From Zygaena filipendulae (lineage: Eukaryota > Arthropoda > Insecta > Lepidoptera > Zygaenidae), in contig OU015662.1 of the NCBI GenBank assembly GCA_907165275.2, positions 11,250,501 through 11,314,500 on the forward strand: a stretch of DNA of 64,000 nt, read 5' to 3'. Position numbers and translations under genes: made by a program. The notes beneath the pieces are model-generated. The model was given only the letters and a program-made list of their open reading frames with translations. It was not told where the DNA came from and did no database searches. Below are positions 34,254-45,036 of this stretch, piece after piece (position 1 is the first letter of the stretch; each line of letters begins with the position of its first letter).

Positions 34254-34522
34254 CGACCGATTGGCGCAGTAGGTCACCATGCCTACCCGCTAGTCGAGGG
34301 GTTCTGGGTTCGATTCCCGGTGGGGGTGGACTTTGTGTGATGAATACAGGATTCCATTTTCCAGTCTGGTCGTGTAGGTATATATATCTATGGTATAATA
34401 TAGGTATATGTAACAATAGTATGTAGTATATCTATACCACGTTCGCTTGGTTTCCACGACAAGCTTATAGCTTAGTGTGGGATCAAGTAGATCTGTGTGT
34501 CGTGAAGTGGATTATTATTTAA
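34254..34522 (+). mobile_element. tRNA-derived SINE (Metulj-like), complete
   Basis: The A-box region is GATTGGCGCAGTAGGTCACC and the B-box GGTTCGATTCCC. A body 'gactttgtgtgatgaataca' and 'ttttccagtctggtcgtgta' follows, then 'tagtgtgggatcaagtagat' and an ATTATTATTT tail. The tRNA-related head plus 'gtgtgatga.....tt.cagt.tgg.tgt' body matches the Metulj SINE type known from butterflies. Confidence 0.82.
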
Positions 34523-34618
34523 GGTACGATAGCCGTTAGAGGTTGGGTTAAGTTAAATGAGTCGAATTTTTTTTTAAAGTGGACACTGGACGTAATGAAT
34601 TTGCGGGGCCGCCATCAC

Positions 34619-35257
34619 AATAGGGTACTTGCATGAAATTTATTATAAAAAATTTTGTCAATATTTCAAAAATAGAGCCTTAGAAAAGCGTTATCGTGAA
34701 AGATTTACTAAAAAATTTTCAATAGTTTCCAAAATATTCAACTTTTAATTTTGTGAAACGGAACGTTGTAACGAAACACCAATCACAGCCAAGCTTAACA
34801 CATGACGTCACTTTTATTTTTTTTAGGAAACATTTACCTGTTTCAGAGAAGGCAAAAGAAACCAAGTGCATACAGTCAACGTATTTTTTTTATTTTCTGA
34901 AGTTTTTACTTTAAAATGCATCGGTAAGATGCATTTCGATTCTTTACTGGAACTTTTGAAAGTAACTCGACACAGTTCAACCTTAATTTCGCTTTTGGAT
35001 ATTAAAGTTACCTGTCTGTCAGTGTCACATGATCCTGTCAATACGACAGTGACATTTCTATCACAGATTAATAAGGCGTAATTTTGAACAAGTGACGTCA
35101 TTCCGCGTTTCGGCGGTAAAGTCTAAAGTAGGAACTTTGAAACGTTCTATTTAATTAATTTATGCATATATATTTTTTTTCTTTTTCTTGCTTTGTTTAA
35201 GTAGGCCATATATCTTTAAAATAGACTGAAAAAAAATATTCATGCAAGTACCCTATT
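34619..35257. mobile_element. TIR element with AATAGGGTACTTGCATGAA ends
   Basis: The left end AATAGGGTACTTGCATGAA is mirrored by TTCATGCAAGTACCCTATT. CAC lies on both sides (34616-34618 and 35258-35260). At 639 bp it is the longest MITE-like unit here. It carries TGACGTCA palindromes at 34803-34810 and 35093-35100. The short frames inside (92 and 71 residues, overlapping on opposite strands) show no transposase motif. Confidence 0.82.
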
Positions 35258-35507
35258 CACACTGCTACGTCTATTATGTATAGGTACTCGAGTGAGCGGA
35301 TGTGAGTGTCGACCGTCGGCTTCTGTTTATTGGCAATCGATCGGTAGCTATAATTTTGTACCATTTTGTAGGGATAACGACCCGACAAATGTGCTTATAA
35401 CTTTGTGCGCTATCATTTTGTGTTCGTTTTTATACCTAACGATTTAATAAACATATCTTTTGGGTCGTATCGGCTTTAATGAACATTAAAAATCACTTTA
35501 TAACTAA
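35258..35507. other. Spacer without a supported feature
   Basis: No feature supported. Confidence 0.35.
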
Positions 35508-35671
35508 CTAGTTGAGCCCCGCGGTTTCACCCGCGTTAATTTCAGAGTTCCCGCGGGAATTCCGGGATAAAAAGTACCCGGTGTTAATCGTTTTTGCGTG
35601 AAAAAGTAACAAACATCCATCCATCCATCCATAAATACTTTCAAACTTTCGCGTTTATAATATTAGTATGA
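35508..35671 (-). mobile_element. Helitron-like element, internally deleted
   Basis: CTAGTTGAGCCCCGCGG through 'gggataaaaagtacccggtg', then a jump to 'tttttgcgtgaaaaagtaac', ATCC repeats and GCGTTTATAATATTAGTATGA. It is flanked by A and T. Confidence 0.78.
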
Positions 35672-35710
35672 TACAGATAAGGCGAGCTTAACTTTTGTAA
35701 TATATAATAA

Positions 35711-36378
35711 CTAGCTGTCCCCCGCGATTTGATCCGCGGTAATTTCGGAGTTCCCGCGGTAATTTCGGAGTTCCCGCAGGAATTCCGGGATAAAAACTAT
35801 CCTATCTTTTAAGTTGGACCATATTATAAACGGTTACAAAATTTAATCAAAATCCGTTCAGTAGTTTCGGAGTCCATCGCGGACAAACAACGTGACACGT
35901 GATTTATATATATTAGACTAGCTGTCCCCCGCGATTTCATCCGCGGTAATTTTGTTGTTCCCGCGGAGGTTGCGGGATAAAAGTACTCTATGTCCTTCAG
36001 TTCCTGAGGGAATTCCGGGATAAAAACTATCCTATCTTTTAAGTCGGACCATATTATAAATGGTTGCAAAATTGTATCAAAATCCGTTCAGTAGTTTCGG
36101 AGTCCATCGCGGACAAACAACGTGACACGTGATTTATATATATTAGACTAGCTGTCCCCCGCAATTTCATCCGCGGTAATTTCGGAGTTCCCGCGGAGGT
36201 TGCGGGAAAAAAGTACTCTATGTCCTTCAGTTCCCGAGGGAATTCCGGGATAAAAACTACCCTATCTTTTAAGTTGGACCATATTATAAATGGTTGCAAA
36301 ATTTTATCAAAATCCGTTCAGTAGTTTCGGAGTCCATCGCGGACAAACAACGTGACACGTGATTTATATATATTAAGA
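35711..36378 (-). mobile_element. Head-to-tail trimer of Helitron-like subfamily D
   Basis: Three units: 35711-35917, 35918-36147 and 36148-36378. Each begins CTAGCTGTCCCCCGC and ends TATATATTAGA or TATTAAGA. Read on the minus strand the joints are exactly ...CTAG|TC..., the 3' end of one copy fused to the 5' end of the next with no extra base. The whole block is flanked by A (35710) and T (36379), so it looks like a single insertion of a concatemer. Two identical-looking minus-strand frames (81 residues each) arise from this repetition and are not genes. Confidence 0.85.
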
Positions 36379-36384
36379 TAATAC

Positions 36385-36585
36385 CAATGCTTGGAAATGG
36401 TCTCAACTCCCAAACTAAGACCAGACAACTGATATAATACTTATATACTTTTTTGTATTACATACTTATGATACACAATATATTAAACACCCAGCGTCAG
36501 AGTAAACACCAAAATCATCGGGCGAATGTTCACCCTAACGCGGGGATCGAACCTGCGATACCCGGCGTGGTGAAAATTCAGGTGA
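36385..36585 (-). mobile_element. tRNA-derived SINE (Metulj-like)
   Basis: On the minus strand: GGTATCGCAGGTTCGATCCCC (B-box GGTTCGATCCC), 'ggtgtttactctgacgctgg' and 'gtgtttaatatattgtgtat', then a diverged 3' body. It begins a few bases after the trimer. Confidence 0.7.
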
Positions 36586-37200
36586 TGAAATTTTACGTAC
36601 CTACCCGTCACCGCATTTGAAGTTGCACACAAAGGTATTGAAGGAGAATAGATTGACAATAAGCTCGGCCGCTAAACTTTCCCCTTGAACTACGCAGCGA
36701 TCAAATGATCTCATGCTAACAAAATGCCGTTGGCTATCAGAGACTATTTATCGTCTCTAGATACCACTATTGATTGATTGAGTGATTGGTTATTCGAAAT
36801 GTACTTTCTGGTGACTTTGATTGCGTCGCAACGATGTGATTGGTTTTTATTTTGATCATTCCCCTCGCAAAAATTGGTTGACGTTTTGTATAATAAAAGT
36901 TTGTATCTATTGTTCGTCTATTCTCTTACAATGTCTTTGGTTGCACAGTGTTGAATGTTGATCCTTGGCTTGACCGACCTATGTACATTGTACATAGAGT
37001 CACAGGCGTGGTGATAACCCTGGCATCGAGTGGTTTGTGTTCATTAGCTGGAATAGACAGCCGCCGCGTGCCACACAGCCCAGCACCCACAGCAGCTGTG
37101 ACCAGCTAACCGATACAACCACACGTACTTATTTCCGTTAAAGCATCCAAAATGAAGTCACTCAGGAAAAATATCATATCTCCTTAGATCTGTGCTTCAG
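36586..37200. other. Stretch without a supported gene
   Basis: GC-richer part at 37030-37130 has no open exon-like segment. No repeat boundaries seen. Confidence 0.4.
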
Positions 37201-37370
37201 CCCCCTTAGCCAATTTAACAATCCATACGAAAATTGAGAAATGGAATCGTTGTCTCACGTGGTCGCGAAAAACTGGACTTTCATTGGACCATTTTACTTG
37301 ATCACGTTCGTCGACATAACGATTGGTTCACTTGTTTTTAGCTATTATAGATTGTCAACTTGGCTAAGAG
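37201..37370. repeat. TIR-like repeat with CCCTTAGCCAA / TTGGCTAAGAG ends
   Basis: CCCCCTTAGCCAATTTAACAATC on the left is mirrored, with mismatches, by GATTGTCAACTTGGCTAAGAG on the right. Single copies of the 'gattg.caa.ttggctaagg' end also occur at 44760, 54060 and 56042, so this is a repeat family terminus. Confidence 0.6.
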
Positions 37371-37642
37371 TACCTACATAGAATCCTATTTTAAAGACCC
37401 AACCAGCGGCACTGATCCATAAAGTAAATTTTTTGACCCATAAACTAAAAAAGACAAATCAAAGTATACCTACATACAGTTTTAAGCAAATAGCTTGAGT
37501 TTTGAATATGCGTATGATGTACGATTACAACTCAACCTTTCTTTGAACTTTTTGACGTCTTTATGGGAATTCTCATGGACTCTATTTACAGCCTGAAAAC
37601 TTTGAAGCGTATTGAGGCTATACTTAAAAAAATATAGTTAAA

Positions 37643-37870
37643 CTAGCTGTCCCCCGCGATTTCATCCGCGGTAATTTCGGAGTTCCCACGGAGGTTGCGG
37701 GAAAAAAGTACTCTATGTCCTTCAGTTCCCGAGGGAATTCCGGGATAAAAACTATCCTATCTTTTAAGTTGGACCATTTTATGAATGGTTACAAAATTTT
37801 ATCAAAATCCGTTCAGTAGTTTCGGAGTCCATCGCGGACAAACAACGTGACACGTGATTTATATATATAT
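37643..37870 (-). mobile_element. Helitron-like element, subfamily D
   Basis: CTAGCTGTCCCCCGCGATTT to 'acacgtgatttatatatata'. ATATAGTTAAA is present on both sides (37632-37642 and about 37866-37876), an 11-bp direct repeat not expected for a Helitron. Confidence 0.75.
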
Positions 37871-37876
37871 AGTTAA

Positions 37877-39024
37877 ATTATCCACAAGTTCACCAATTTC
37901 CGTATCATTTTAGTTTAATTTCCACTTTCTCAATGTGTATCTTGAATTTTTTCTTTTCAAAAGTTAAATACTTTGTCACATTTTGACGAAAGCAGTGTGT
38001 CTGAAGCCACATCAGACGCCATCCCCTACCTCCCCAATGGTGGAGCCTCACTCGGCAGTCTGAAATATTTTTTTCAACCCTCTAAAATTACCTGCGCCAG
38101 GTTTTATAAGCGTATTTCACAGTAAATTTAAATGATTCAATAAAGTTTCAAAAGCTTTTTAGACTTTCACGAAATCTAATTTTGTATATGGTTTTTTATT
38201 TCTCTCAGAATTTTCGCAAAGTTCATTCTAAAAATGGAGGTTGGGGTCATAGAAGATAATTTCCATTACAGGTTAATTCATCTGAATTGACTCACTGACT
38301 TGATGAATTCAGTAAGTAATTAAAAAACTTTCAAAAGATTGATTGGTCAATAATTTGACGCCTATTATCATTATCTATAAAACTAATGTTGGGAGTATTT
38401 AAATAAACAGTTTTATTTATGTATAAAGTCAAAATTTTATATCTATACTTAAATTATTGGTAGCACGAAGTAAGTATATAGGAGCGAACTTAACCTGGAA
38501 AAGATTTCTTTTTAATTTATAGAACCGATAGTAATCAAAAGTCAAAACTAGTGTTGACTGTTGTTGTTATTTTATATTATGACTTTCCTCGTCTAAAAAG
38601 GGGTTCCGCGAATTTTAAGAGGCTATGTAAAGAAAAAAATGATCTTACAAGTCTCAGAAGTGACTAAGTGTTACGATTGGTAGTTTAATTTTCGGATATT
38701 CATAATATTTTAGGTTAAATTGGACTAATTGAGTGTATAATTGAAATTAAGTATTAAGAATTAATCCGAATAAGAAATTTTTCCCGAAAGAAATAATTAT
38801 ATTTTTTAATATTGGCAAATCTAAAATTTTAGATAGATAAATCAAAATGTTTCTTTTTGAGTTTTTTTTATTCAATTCCATCGCATGCGTAAATTTTGCA
38901 ATCACTTTCTCTACTAATCATATTATTATGATACTCTATCAATGTGTTTCCACCGTTAAACTATTTTTCGACATAGCCCCTTAACTGCGATAAAGAAAAT
39001 TATGCTGATTTTTCATTGTATATA
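37877..39024. other. 1.1-kb stretch without a supported gene
   Basis: AT-rich; no TIR, SINE head or exon-like frame found. Confidence 0.4.
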
Positions 39025-39245
39025 CTAGCTGTCCCGCGCCGTTTTACCCGCGATAATTTCGAAGTTCCCGCGGAATTGTTCCATACAAACTTTTGATCCC
39101 CTTAGGGGTTGAATTTAAAAAAATCCTTTCTTATTGGATGCCTACGTTATACAAAGAACACACCCTTCAAGTTTCAGGTCTCTACGATCAGCGGTTTAGG
39201 CTAGGCGTTGATTCATCAGTCATTCAGGACAAAGCATTTTATATG
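39025..39245 (-). mobile_element. Helitron-like element, subfamily B
   Basis: CTAGCTGTCCCGCGCCGTTT, then 'ggaattgttccatacaaact', 'cctacgttatacaaagaaca' and 'ctctacgatcagcggtttag'. It ends near 'gacaaagcattttatatg'. A 74-residue frame through it is repeat-derived. Confidence 0.78.
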
Positions 39246-39669
39246 TATATAGATAGATTTAAGCAACTTCGTATTTGGTGCTTTGTATATACTATATCAC
39301 GGCACCGGTTTCTTTGAGAAAAAAAATTAAGCGACCAAAAAACCAGAAGGTATAATAAGGATAGAGAAATTGCATAATTACAAAGAACATAATCGCGTCG
39401 ATTTGTCTGCTCGAGGAAATTAGCTGCTTGTTTCTTCTTACACCAGAAAAGATAAATAAAGGGAAATAAAATTATCTTCGCTTAAGATGAAAGCTTTTCG
39501 TTGGTACCTACTGCTCCGACAAAATGTTGATTTTTTTGATGAAAGAATGGTTCTTTTTTACATAGCTTTATCCTTATTGATAATTTAATTTTAATTGAAT
39601 TATTTTTTTGTTTGTTTCTTTATCTGTTAATACTTTCAGATTCATTATTGTTTTAATATTAGATAATAC
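39246..39669. other. Spacer without a supported feature
   Basis: No feature supported. Confidence 0.35.
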
Positions 39670-39914
39670 CGCTGTGCCCCGCGGTTTCACCCGCGTGGAT
39701 TTCGAAATTCCCGCAGGACCTATTTTTTTTTCTAAAATAACCGTAGGTATCCTAAGTTACTCCTTGTGTTGTGTGTTCTTTGTATGACATCCGATAAGAA
39801 AGGATTTTTGAAAATCCAACCCCTAAATGGATGAAAAGGGGTTGCAAAGTTTGTTTGGAACAATTCCGCGGGAACTTTGGAATTCTCGCGGGTGAAACCG
39901 CGCGGGACAGCTAG
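39670..39914. mobile_element. Inverted pair of Helitron-like fragments
   Basis: A reverse fragment (39671-39720, 'gctgtgccccgcggtttcac') is followed by a forward subfamily-B copy. The forward copy runs from about 39765 ('tgtgttctttgtatgacatc') to GGGACAGCTAG at 39914, followed by T. Confidence 0.7.
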
Positions 39915-40284
39915 TGTACGATACACAAACACAACACACCCCGTTAAGAGTCCCTTAACTGATTTATGCGGCGAGATTGGATGGAGATTAATTGAATCCC
40001 GTGGCGAGCCGCGGCGCGTTCTCGGTCGCTGTTCTGCATTACATTTCCACAACAAGTAGGTATAGATATATGGAGTATAAATTACAACGTTATTAAATTA
40101 CACAGTATAGAAAATGACCGGAACGGCTTTTATTAGAAAAATTCTTTGCGCCATAACAAAAAAAAAACAAAAAACAGAAAAAAAAGACGACCTTGTGTGT
40201 AGTGTGTATCGGACCATACCCGTTTATAGTACTGTTACGTTTAAAATTCGAAGTTGGTAAAACTACTTGACTTGAATTTTTTTT

Positions 40285-40538
40285 AGTCCGTCGTGTAGAT
40301 GAATAAAAAATATTGGACACGTATTTTTTTTTACGTAATCAAAAAATAACGACGATATTACATTGAGTTGAAATTTCACAACGTCACAACTCTGTGCAGT
40401 TTGTACGGGGCTTACACCGAATAATGACGTCGCGAGTTCCCTATAAACTTTAATGCGCTTTATCTAAGTTTATTTTCATTAATTTGAAAAAGCAAAAAAT
40501 ACGTGTCTATTGTGATTTTATTTTCTAACTGACGGACT
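40285..40538. mobile_element. TIR MITE, family M1
   Basis: AGTCCGTCGTGTAGAT to AACTGACGGACT. Both CRE-like sites are mutated here ('acaacgtcacaa' and 'atgacgtcgcg'), making this an older copy. Confidence 0.8.
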
Positions 40539-40882
40539 TACTAGAATTTCGATTTTTGTATCACGGAAAATGCCCAGTTATAAAAGAAAAACCATGCAGA
40601 CGGGACTCCGAAATTGACGTCATTATTATTATTGTGATCAGTCGGAGTGTATTATCTGGGTTAATCAATATGAGATTTCGCGACTGGGTAGGCAGGGGAG
40701 GGTGTGGAGACGGCTGCCACCCGGCCGGGGAGGCGGGGGACACGCCACGCTTCAATTTACTTACGACTTGTACATTGTTTATTATTATCGTGTCTGGACG
40801 TAAAGTGTGTTATTTACTTTAAATAATGAAATTTCTAAATGCCGATTTAGTAGGTATGAAAAATAAAAAAAATATTCCTTAA
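40539..40882. other. Spacer with a GC-rich patch at 40675-40760
   Basis: 'gactgggtaggcaggggagg' through 'ccggggaggcgggggacacg' is strikingly GC-rich for this window. Neither strand shows a splice-flanked frame I would call an exon. Confidence 0.4.
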
Positions 40883-41050
40883 ATATTATAAATGCGAAAG
40901 TGAGTTTGTTTGTTTGTAACGCGTTCACGCCTTGACGGGTCAACCGATCACTATGCAATTTTGCATACACGTTGTCACGGGGTATATAGAAGGAAATAGG
41001 CTGCTTTTTATCCCGGAATTCCCACTCGAACTCTGAAATTAAACACTATT
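40883..41050 (+). mobile_element. Helitron-like element, 3' end lost
   Basis: 'aatattataaatgcgaaagt', 'cacgccttgacgggtcaacc' and 'cccggaattcccactcgaac', then lost after 'gaaattaaac'. Confidence 0.68.
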
Positions 41051-41539
41051 GCCATGAAATATTATACCTAACAACAAAATACATAGTATAAAATTGAATG
41101 AACGGTGTCCACTGTCCACATAATATCGACATATTATGATGAGCTGTTTAACGAAATATTTGTCTAATAAAGAGAAATTGCTAAGAATCTGCTGGAATTT
41201 AACTTCAAAAGAATTCATTCCAGTGGAATGCTCAATGTGGGCCTCTTTAGATCCGCAGTTTACAATGGAATATTTCTCTGGGAGATGTTTTTAAGGTGGA
41301 TCGTCAGGGTTGGCTTTCATACGAATTTCAGGTAAAAATAGTAGTTATACCTGTAGCACCACCCACTCTATAGTAATTCTTATTCTTATTTATAGTTACG
41401 GTTGCCTGAAAGACTTTTACTTTAGTTATTTTTCCATGTATTTTTATTATCATGGTAATAATAAAGAATATTTGATTTGATTTGAATTTCAATAGATATT
41501 TTCTCGTTGCACGGCTGCTTTTTTACGATTATACCTTAA
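41051..41539. other. Spacer with a LINE-like tail
   Basis: 'ggttgcctgaaagactttta' and 'taataataaagaatatttga' followed by TTTGA repeats (41400-41490) resemble a retroelement 3' end. Nothing else supported. Confidence 0.35.
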
Positions 41540-41740
41540 CTAGCTGTCCCCCGCGGTTTCACCCGCGTTAATTTCGGAGTTCGCGCGGGGATTCCGGGAT
41601 AAAAAGTACTCTATGTCCTTCTCTGTACCCTTGACAACGTGTAATGACGTGTATACCACATTTCATGATGATCGGTTAAATTTTTAAGGTTGATTTAAAA
41701 CGTAACAAACAAACAAACAAATAAACTTTCATTCTCATGA
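41540..41740 (-). mobile_element. Helitron-like element
   Basis: CTAGCTGTCCCCCGCGG start, 'ctatgtccttctctgtaccc', 'catttcatgatgatcggtta' and CAAA repeats. The far end is truncated near 'aactttcattctcat'. Confidence 0.72.
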
Positions 41741-42044
41741 GAATGAAAATGAAAAATCTCTCTGCAGAGAGATTGACTGATGCCGAAGTTATTATTAATT
41801 CAGTTTACAAGATTTCTTTTAACCGGAATCTAGATTCCAATAATCCTCCCTCGGCTTTGTTTCAATCGGGTGAAAATAAACCACTTCTTCGTTTGTATGC
41901 GAAAGTAGGAAGTTATCGGGCACTCTCAAGTTTCGAATCGATTGTTACAATCGGTTCATGAGGATCAAAGATTTTTGTAGATACCTAATACCAAAAAGTA
42001 CCTAAATATAATATTCAAATTAATACGTTTACATTTTCTCCAAT
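41741..42044. other. Spacer without a supported feature
   Basis: An open plus-strand frame (41737-41961) has no splice support or motif. Confidence 0.35.
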
Positions 42045-42290
42045 GGGCTTGTCAACCAAATTTTTATTTTTAGTCCGTTTTGTAGATTAATAAAAAATAT
42101 CACGCCGTGCTACAGTTTATAGCACGTTATGACGTCAAGAGCCCCCACTCCTGAACTTTAATGCGTTTAAAATCTTAGTATTTTTTCAATAATTTGAAAA
42201 AGCAAAAAATACGGGTTTATAATTTTTTAATAATCTATAAGACGGAAGGAATAAAACGAATTTTGATTTTCATACCGCGGAAACAAGCCT
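42045..42290. mobile_element. TIR MITE, family M1, internally deleted
   Basis: GGGCTTGTCAACCAAATTTT and AGTCCGTTTTGTAGATTAAT on the left; AAGACGG and GCGGAAACAAGCCT on the right. The segment with the first CRE site is missing. Confidence 0.72.
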
Positions 42291-42309
42291 ATTCTAAAGA
42301 TCTTTCACT

Positions 42310-42812
42310 TTTAAGGATGCTATACAGTACCGAAATTCATGCGGGTGAACCCGTGCGGGAACAGCTAGTCTTATGCCTATAATTTTCTTCCTGTGTAGAC
42401 TGTAGGTATCTTGTAATGAAATTCAAATAAGATTATACAATGTCGTTGAAGAATGGCATAATTCTGTAATAAATTCCCGAGAAATGAGCACAAAATCCTC
42501 CGATTCGTTCTGTTCGGTAAATATTTGATTTATCTTCTGTTTACAACCGTTCGGTTTCATCGGTTGAAATTAGATTTTTTATGTAAATTCCGCTATAGCG
42601 ATGTAGAAACAAGGAATATCTGTCGTTTTTGTTTTTTAACATAACTAATCATATAAATTTAAGTTTGTTGCCTTAAAACATTAATCAGTCATCATGAAAT
42701 TTTGCATACACGTCATCAGAGGTACAGAAAAGGACATAGGGTGCTTTTTATTCAGAAATTCCCGCGGGATCTCCAAAAATTAACGCAGGTAAAATCGTGG
42801 AAAACAGCTATT
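42310..42812 (+). mobile_element. Helitron-like fragments (42310-42368 and 42655-42812)
   Basis: The first is a 3' end only ('gtaccgaaattcatgcgggt' to GGAACAGCTAG). The second has 'catcatgaaattttgcatac', 'gaggtacagaaaaggacata' and a decayed end GAAAACAGCTAT. The 42370-42650 gap holds nothing supported. Confidence 0.6.
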
Positions 42813-43170
42813 TACAGTTAAAGTAACACGTAGGTATCTTTTAAAGGGTTTTAATAGCTAAATTGTGAGGTTCGGAGATAGGGTAAGGCCTTCGGCTAGC
42901 TCAATAAAAAATAAAAGGATTAATTTTAGTAATTTTGAGTTGTTGTATTCAAAGCCCGTATCCAGTTTTGTCAAAAATTCAGCATCAATTTTGGAATATA
43001 AAAGAACAGATTAAAAAAATGAAAAGTATTAGAAATGAGGCGGGATATCATAAAGAGTGGCATACAGGAATATTTTTTATTCAGTGCGCAAACTTTTACA
43101 AATCAAACTTAAAGGAGTTTTAATAAACACCTTATTTACGTGGGTTACAATGTACCGACAGCTGATTGAG

Positions 43171-43290
43171 GTCGAAATTTCAACTCAATGTATCGCCGTT
43201 ACTTTTTGATTACGTAAAAAAAGAAAAAATACGTGTCCAATATTTTTTATTAATCTACAAGACGGGCTAAAAAAATTAGTCAACATGCCC
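43171..43290. mobile_element. TIR MITE, family M1, one half only
   Basis: 'gaaatttcaactcaatgtat', 'cgccgttactttttgatta' and 'aatctacaagacgggct', ending TAGTCAACATGCCC. The other half and both CRE sites are absent. Confidence 0.7.
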
Positions 43291-43874
43291 ATTGTGAGTG
43301 TAACCAGCTAGCCTTCAGCAGCAGAGGTTAGTGCCCCACGCGTAAGACTATTAAGTAATTAGCCCACAAATTAACCGATCTGAGGAGTCGGGGCCCGCGC
43401 CGTTGGCCCGGCTCCAACAGGCTCGCCGGCCGGCTGCCAGCCGCAGATGTCTCTGCTAAACTAATTAATGGAGATGCGAGATTTTATCCGTTGTATGTTT
43501 TCGAGACAATTTCGAGACTAATCTTTTAACCGAATTTTTATTACCTTGATTAGGTAATACATTTTTTTGGTATTAATTGTGTCATATTTAATTCAATGTG
43601 ATTATATCCTTATCTATACGTAATAATGAAAAAAATAATAATAGTAGACTTAAAAAAGAGAAAGGGCTTCCTAATTCTACAGCTTTTTTTAAAAAAGCAA
43701 GAAGTTTTTACTATAAAAGCACGGGACGTTACATTTTTGTACGTAAGTATAGTTTATTCTCATAAATGTGCATAAAATATCTTCAGTTATTTATTTCACA
43801 TCTCTATTAACTATTGGTTTTATTTTTGCAGTGCTTTCTTATGTCGGACGAAACAACTATAAACAAGCTTCTAG
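43291..43874. other. Spacer with GC-rich block at about 43380-43450
   Basis: 'gaggagtcggggcccgcgcc' and 'ggctcgccggccggctgcca' stand out from AT-rich surroundings and are followed by TAATTAATGG. No frame with splice support was found, so a conserved non-coding element or promoter-like island is possible but unproven. Confidence 0.35.
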
Positions 43875-43901
43875 AGTTTGGTCTAGAATCTAGACCAAAC
43901 T
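43875..43901. repeat. Perfect 13-bp palindrome
   Basis: AGTTTGGTCTAGA and TCTAGACCAAACT are separated by one base. Confidence 0.85.
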
Positions 43902-44044
43902 TGCGTTGTACATTGTTGGGTTGGGATGGAACGCCTCAGGCGTGCCTCAGGCAAGAAAGTATGGGTACGAAACGAAAGTCATACAACGTAGCCTCGTTTT
44001 GGGAATACGCTTTTTTTTATAAAACGCATCACCAATCAGCCTTA

Positions 44045-44185
44045 AATTTCAACCGGAGCACGCCAATTTGGTAACACTTTAACATGGCCAGTGTCATAAC
44101 TCGTAAATTGCGAGCATCGAACCTGCGAACGTTCATCCTATGCCTGGCGGTGTGCCAGCCACGGCCACTGCGCTTGCATTGCTAA
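44045..44185 (-). mobile_element. tRNA-derived SINE head
   Basis: On the minus strand AGCGCAGTGGCCGTGGCTGG (A-box region) is followed by GCAGGTTCGATGC (B-box). This explains the spurious plus-strand frame starting MASVITRKLR at 44082. Confidence 0.6.
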
Positions 44186-44425
44186 CAGGCACGACTCGTA
44201 TTGATGCTGTATCAACATTGCTTTGATATCGATGTCTTATCGAGTACATCGACGAGATCTCTACATTTTTCCCCCTATTTTTCTTTCATTTTTAAATCGC
44301 GTTTGGAATAATTGGTTGATGCAGAATCTATGAGCGATGATCAAACTATTACAATCGCGATTTAGATTGGGAAAAAATTGTATTAGAGAAGAAAAAACTA
44401 TATTTGAAGAAAAATATAGATAACT

Positions 44426-44760
44426 ATAGCTGACCCCCGCGGTTTCACCCGCGGTAATTTCTGAGTTCCCGCGGGAATTCCGAAATAAAAATTACCCTAT
44501 GTCACTCAGGATCACTTTAGCTATAAGTGAGAGAATTTTCAAAATTGGTTCAGTAGATCCAGAGTTTAAAATCTCACAAACTCCGGAGTTCCCGTGGGAA
44601 TTCCGGGATAAAAAGTAACTTATGTCCTTTTCTGTACTCCTGACAATATGTATACAAAATTTCATGATGATCGGTTGAGCCGTTAAGGCGTGAAAGCGTA
44701 ACAGACAGACAGACAGAAAGACAGAGTTACCTAATTTCGCATTCATAATATTTTACTAAG
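44426..44760 (-). mobile_element. Helitron-like element with two internal 5' blocks, parent type of the satellite
   Basis: 'gctgacccccgcggtttcac' and 'aaattaccctatgtcactca', then 'agctataagtgagagaattt'. A second 'ggagttcccgtgggaattcc' follows, with 'catgatgatcggttgagccg', CAGA repeats and 'cattcataatattttactaa'. The 'tatgtcactcag...tataagtga.ag.attttc' part is the sequence tandemly repeated at 62900-64000. Confidence 0.72.
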
Positions 44761-44801
44761 GATTGCCAATTTAGCTAAGAGGGCAGGAGAGTGACACAAC
44801 A

Positions 44802-45036
44802 GCCGCACTCAGAGTCGACTTTAATGATTACTTAGTTAAGTATAGATTTTTAAAACAAAACTGCCGCTATCAGAGACGTTCAGTAAATTAATGTTAGTTG
44901 GCATTTAATAAGATGTAACTTAATTAGTTAAATGCCAATCAACATTAATTTATTAAACTTGTCTGATTGCGGCAGTCTTGTTTTAAAAATCTATACTTAA
45001 CTAAATAATCATTAAAGTCGACTCTGAGTACGGCGG
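44802..45036. repeat. Foldback MITE (CCGCACTCAGAGTCGACTTT ends)
   Basis: Arms of about 110 bp: GCCGCACTCAGAGTCGAC ... GTCGACTCTGAGTACGGCGG. It corresponds to one full unit of the 2076-2429 compound. Flanks no longer show a clean TTA. Confidence 0.82.

Noticed and set aside
34254..34330. tRNA-like sequence with A and B boxes
   Set aside because: Acceptor and D stems do not pair as in a working tRNA, and the sequence continues into a SINE body and tail. The same applies to 21064-21140 and to the minus-strand heads at 20850, 36550 and 44140.
34823..35101. Overlapping frames of 92 and 71 residues on opposite strands, considered as a transposase remnant
   Set aside because: No DDE or DNA-binding motif is visible, and the frames lie inside a non-coding TIR element.
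35824..36299. Two nearly identical 81-residue minus-strand frames suggesting a duplicated gene
   Set aside because: They fall on successive units of the Helitron-like trimer and read through its terminal hairpin.
40675..40760. GC-rich patch considered as an exon
   Set aside because: Frames on both strands are low in complexity (Gly/Pro-rich) and no splice sites bracket it.
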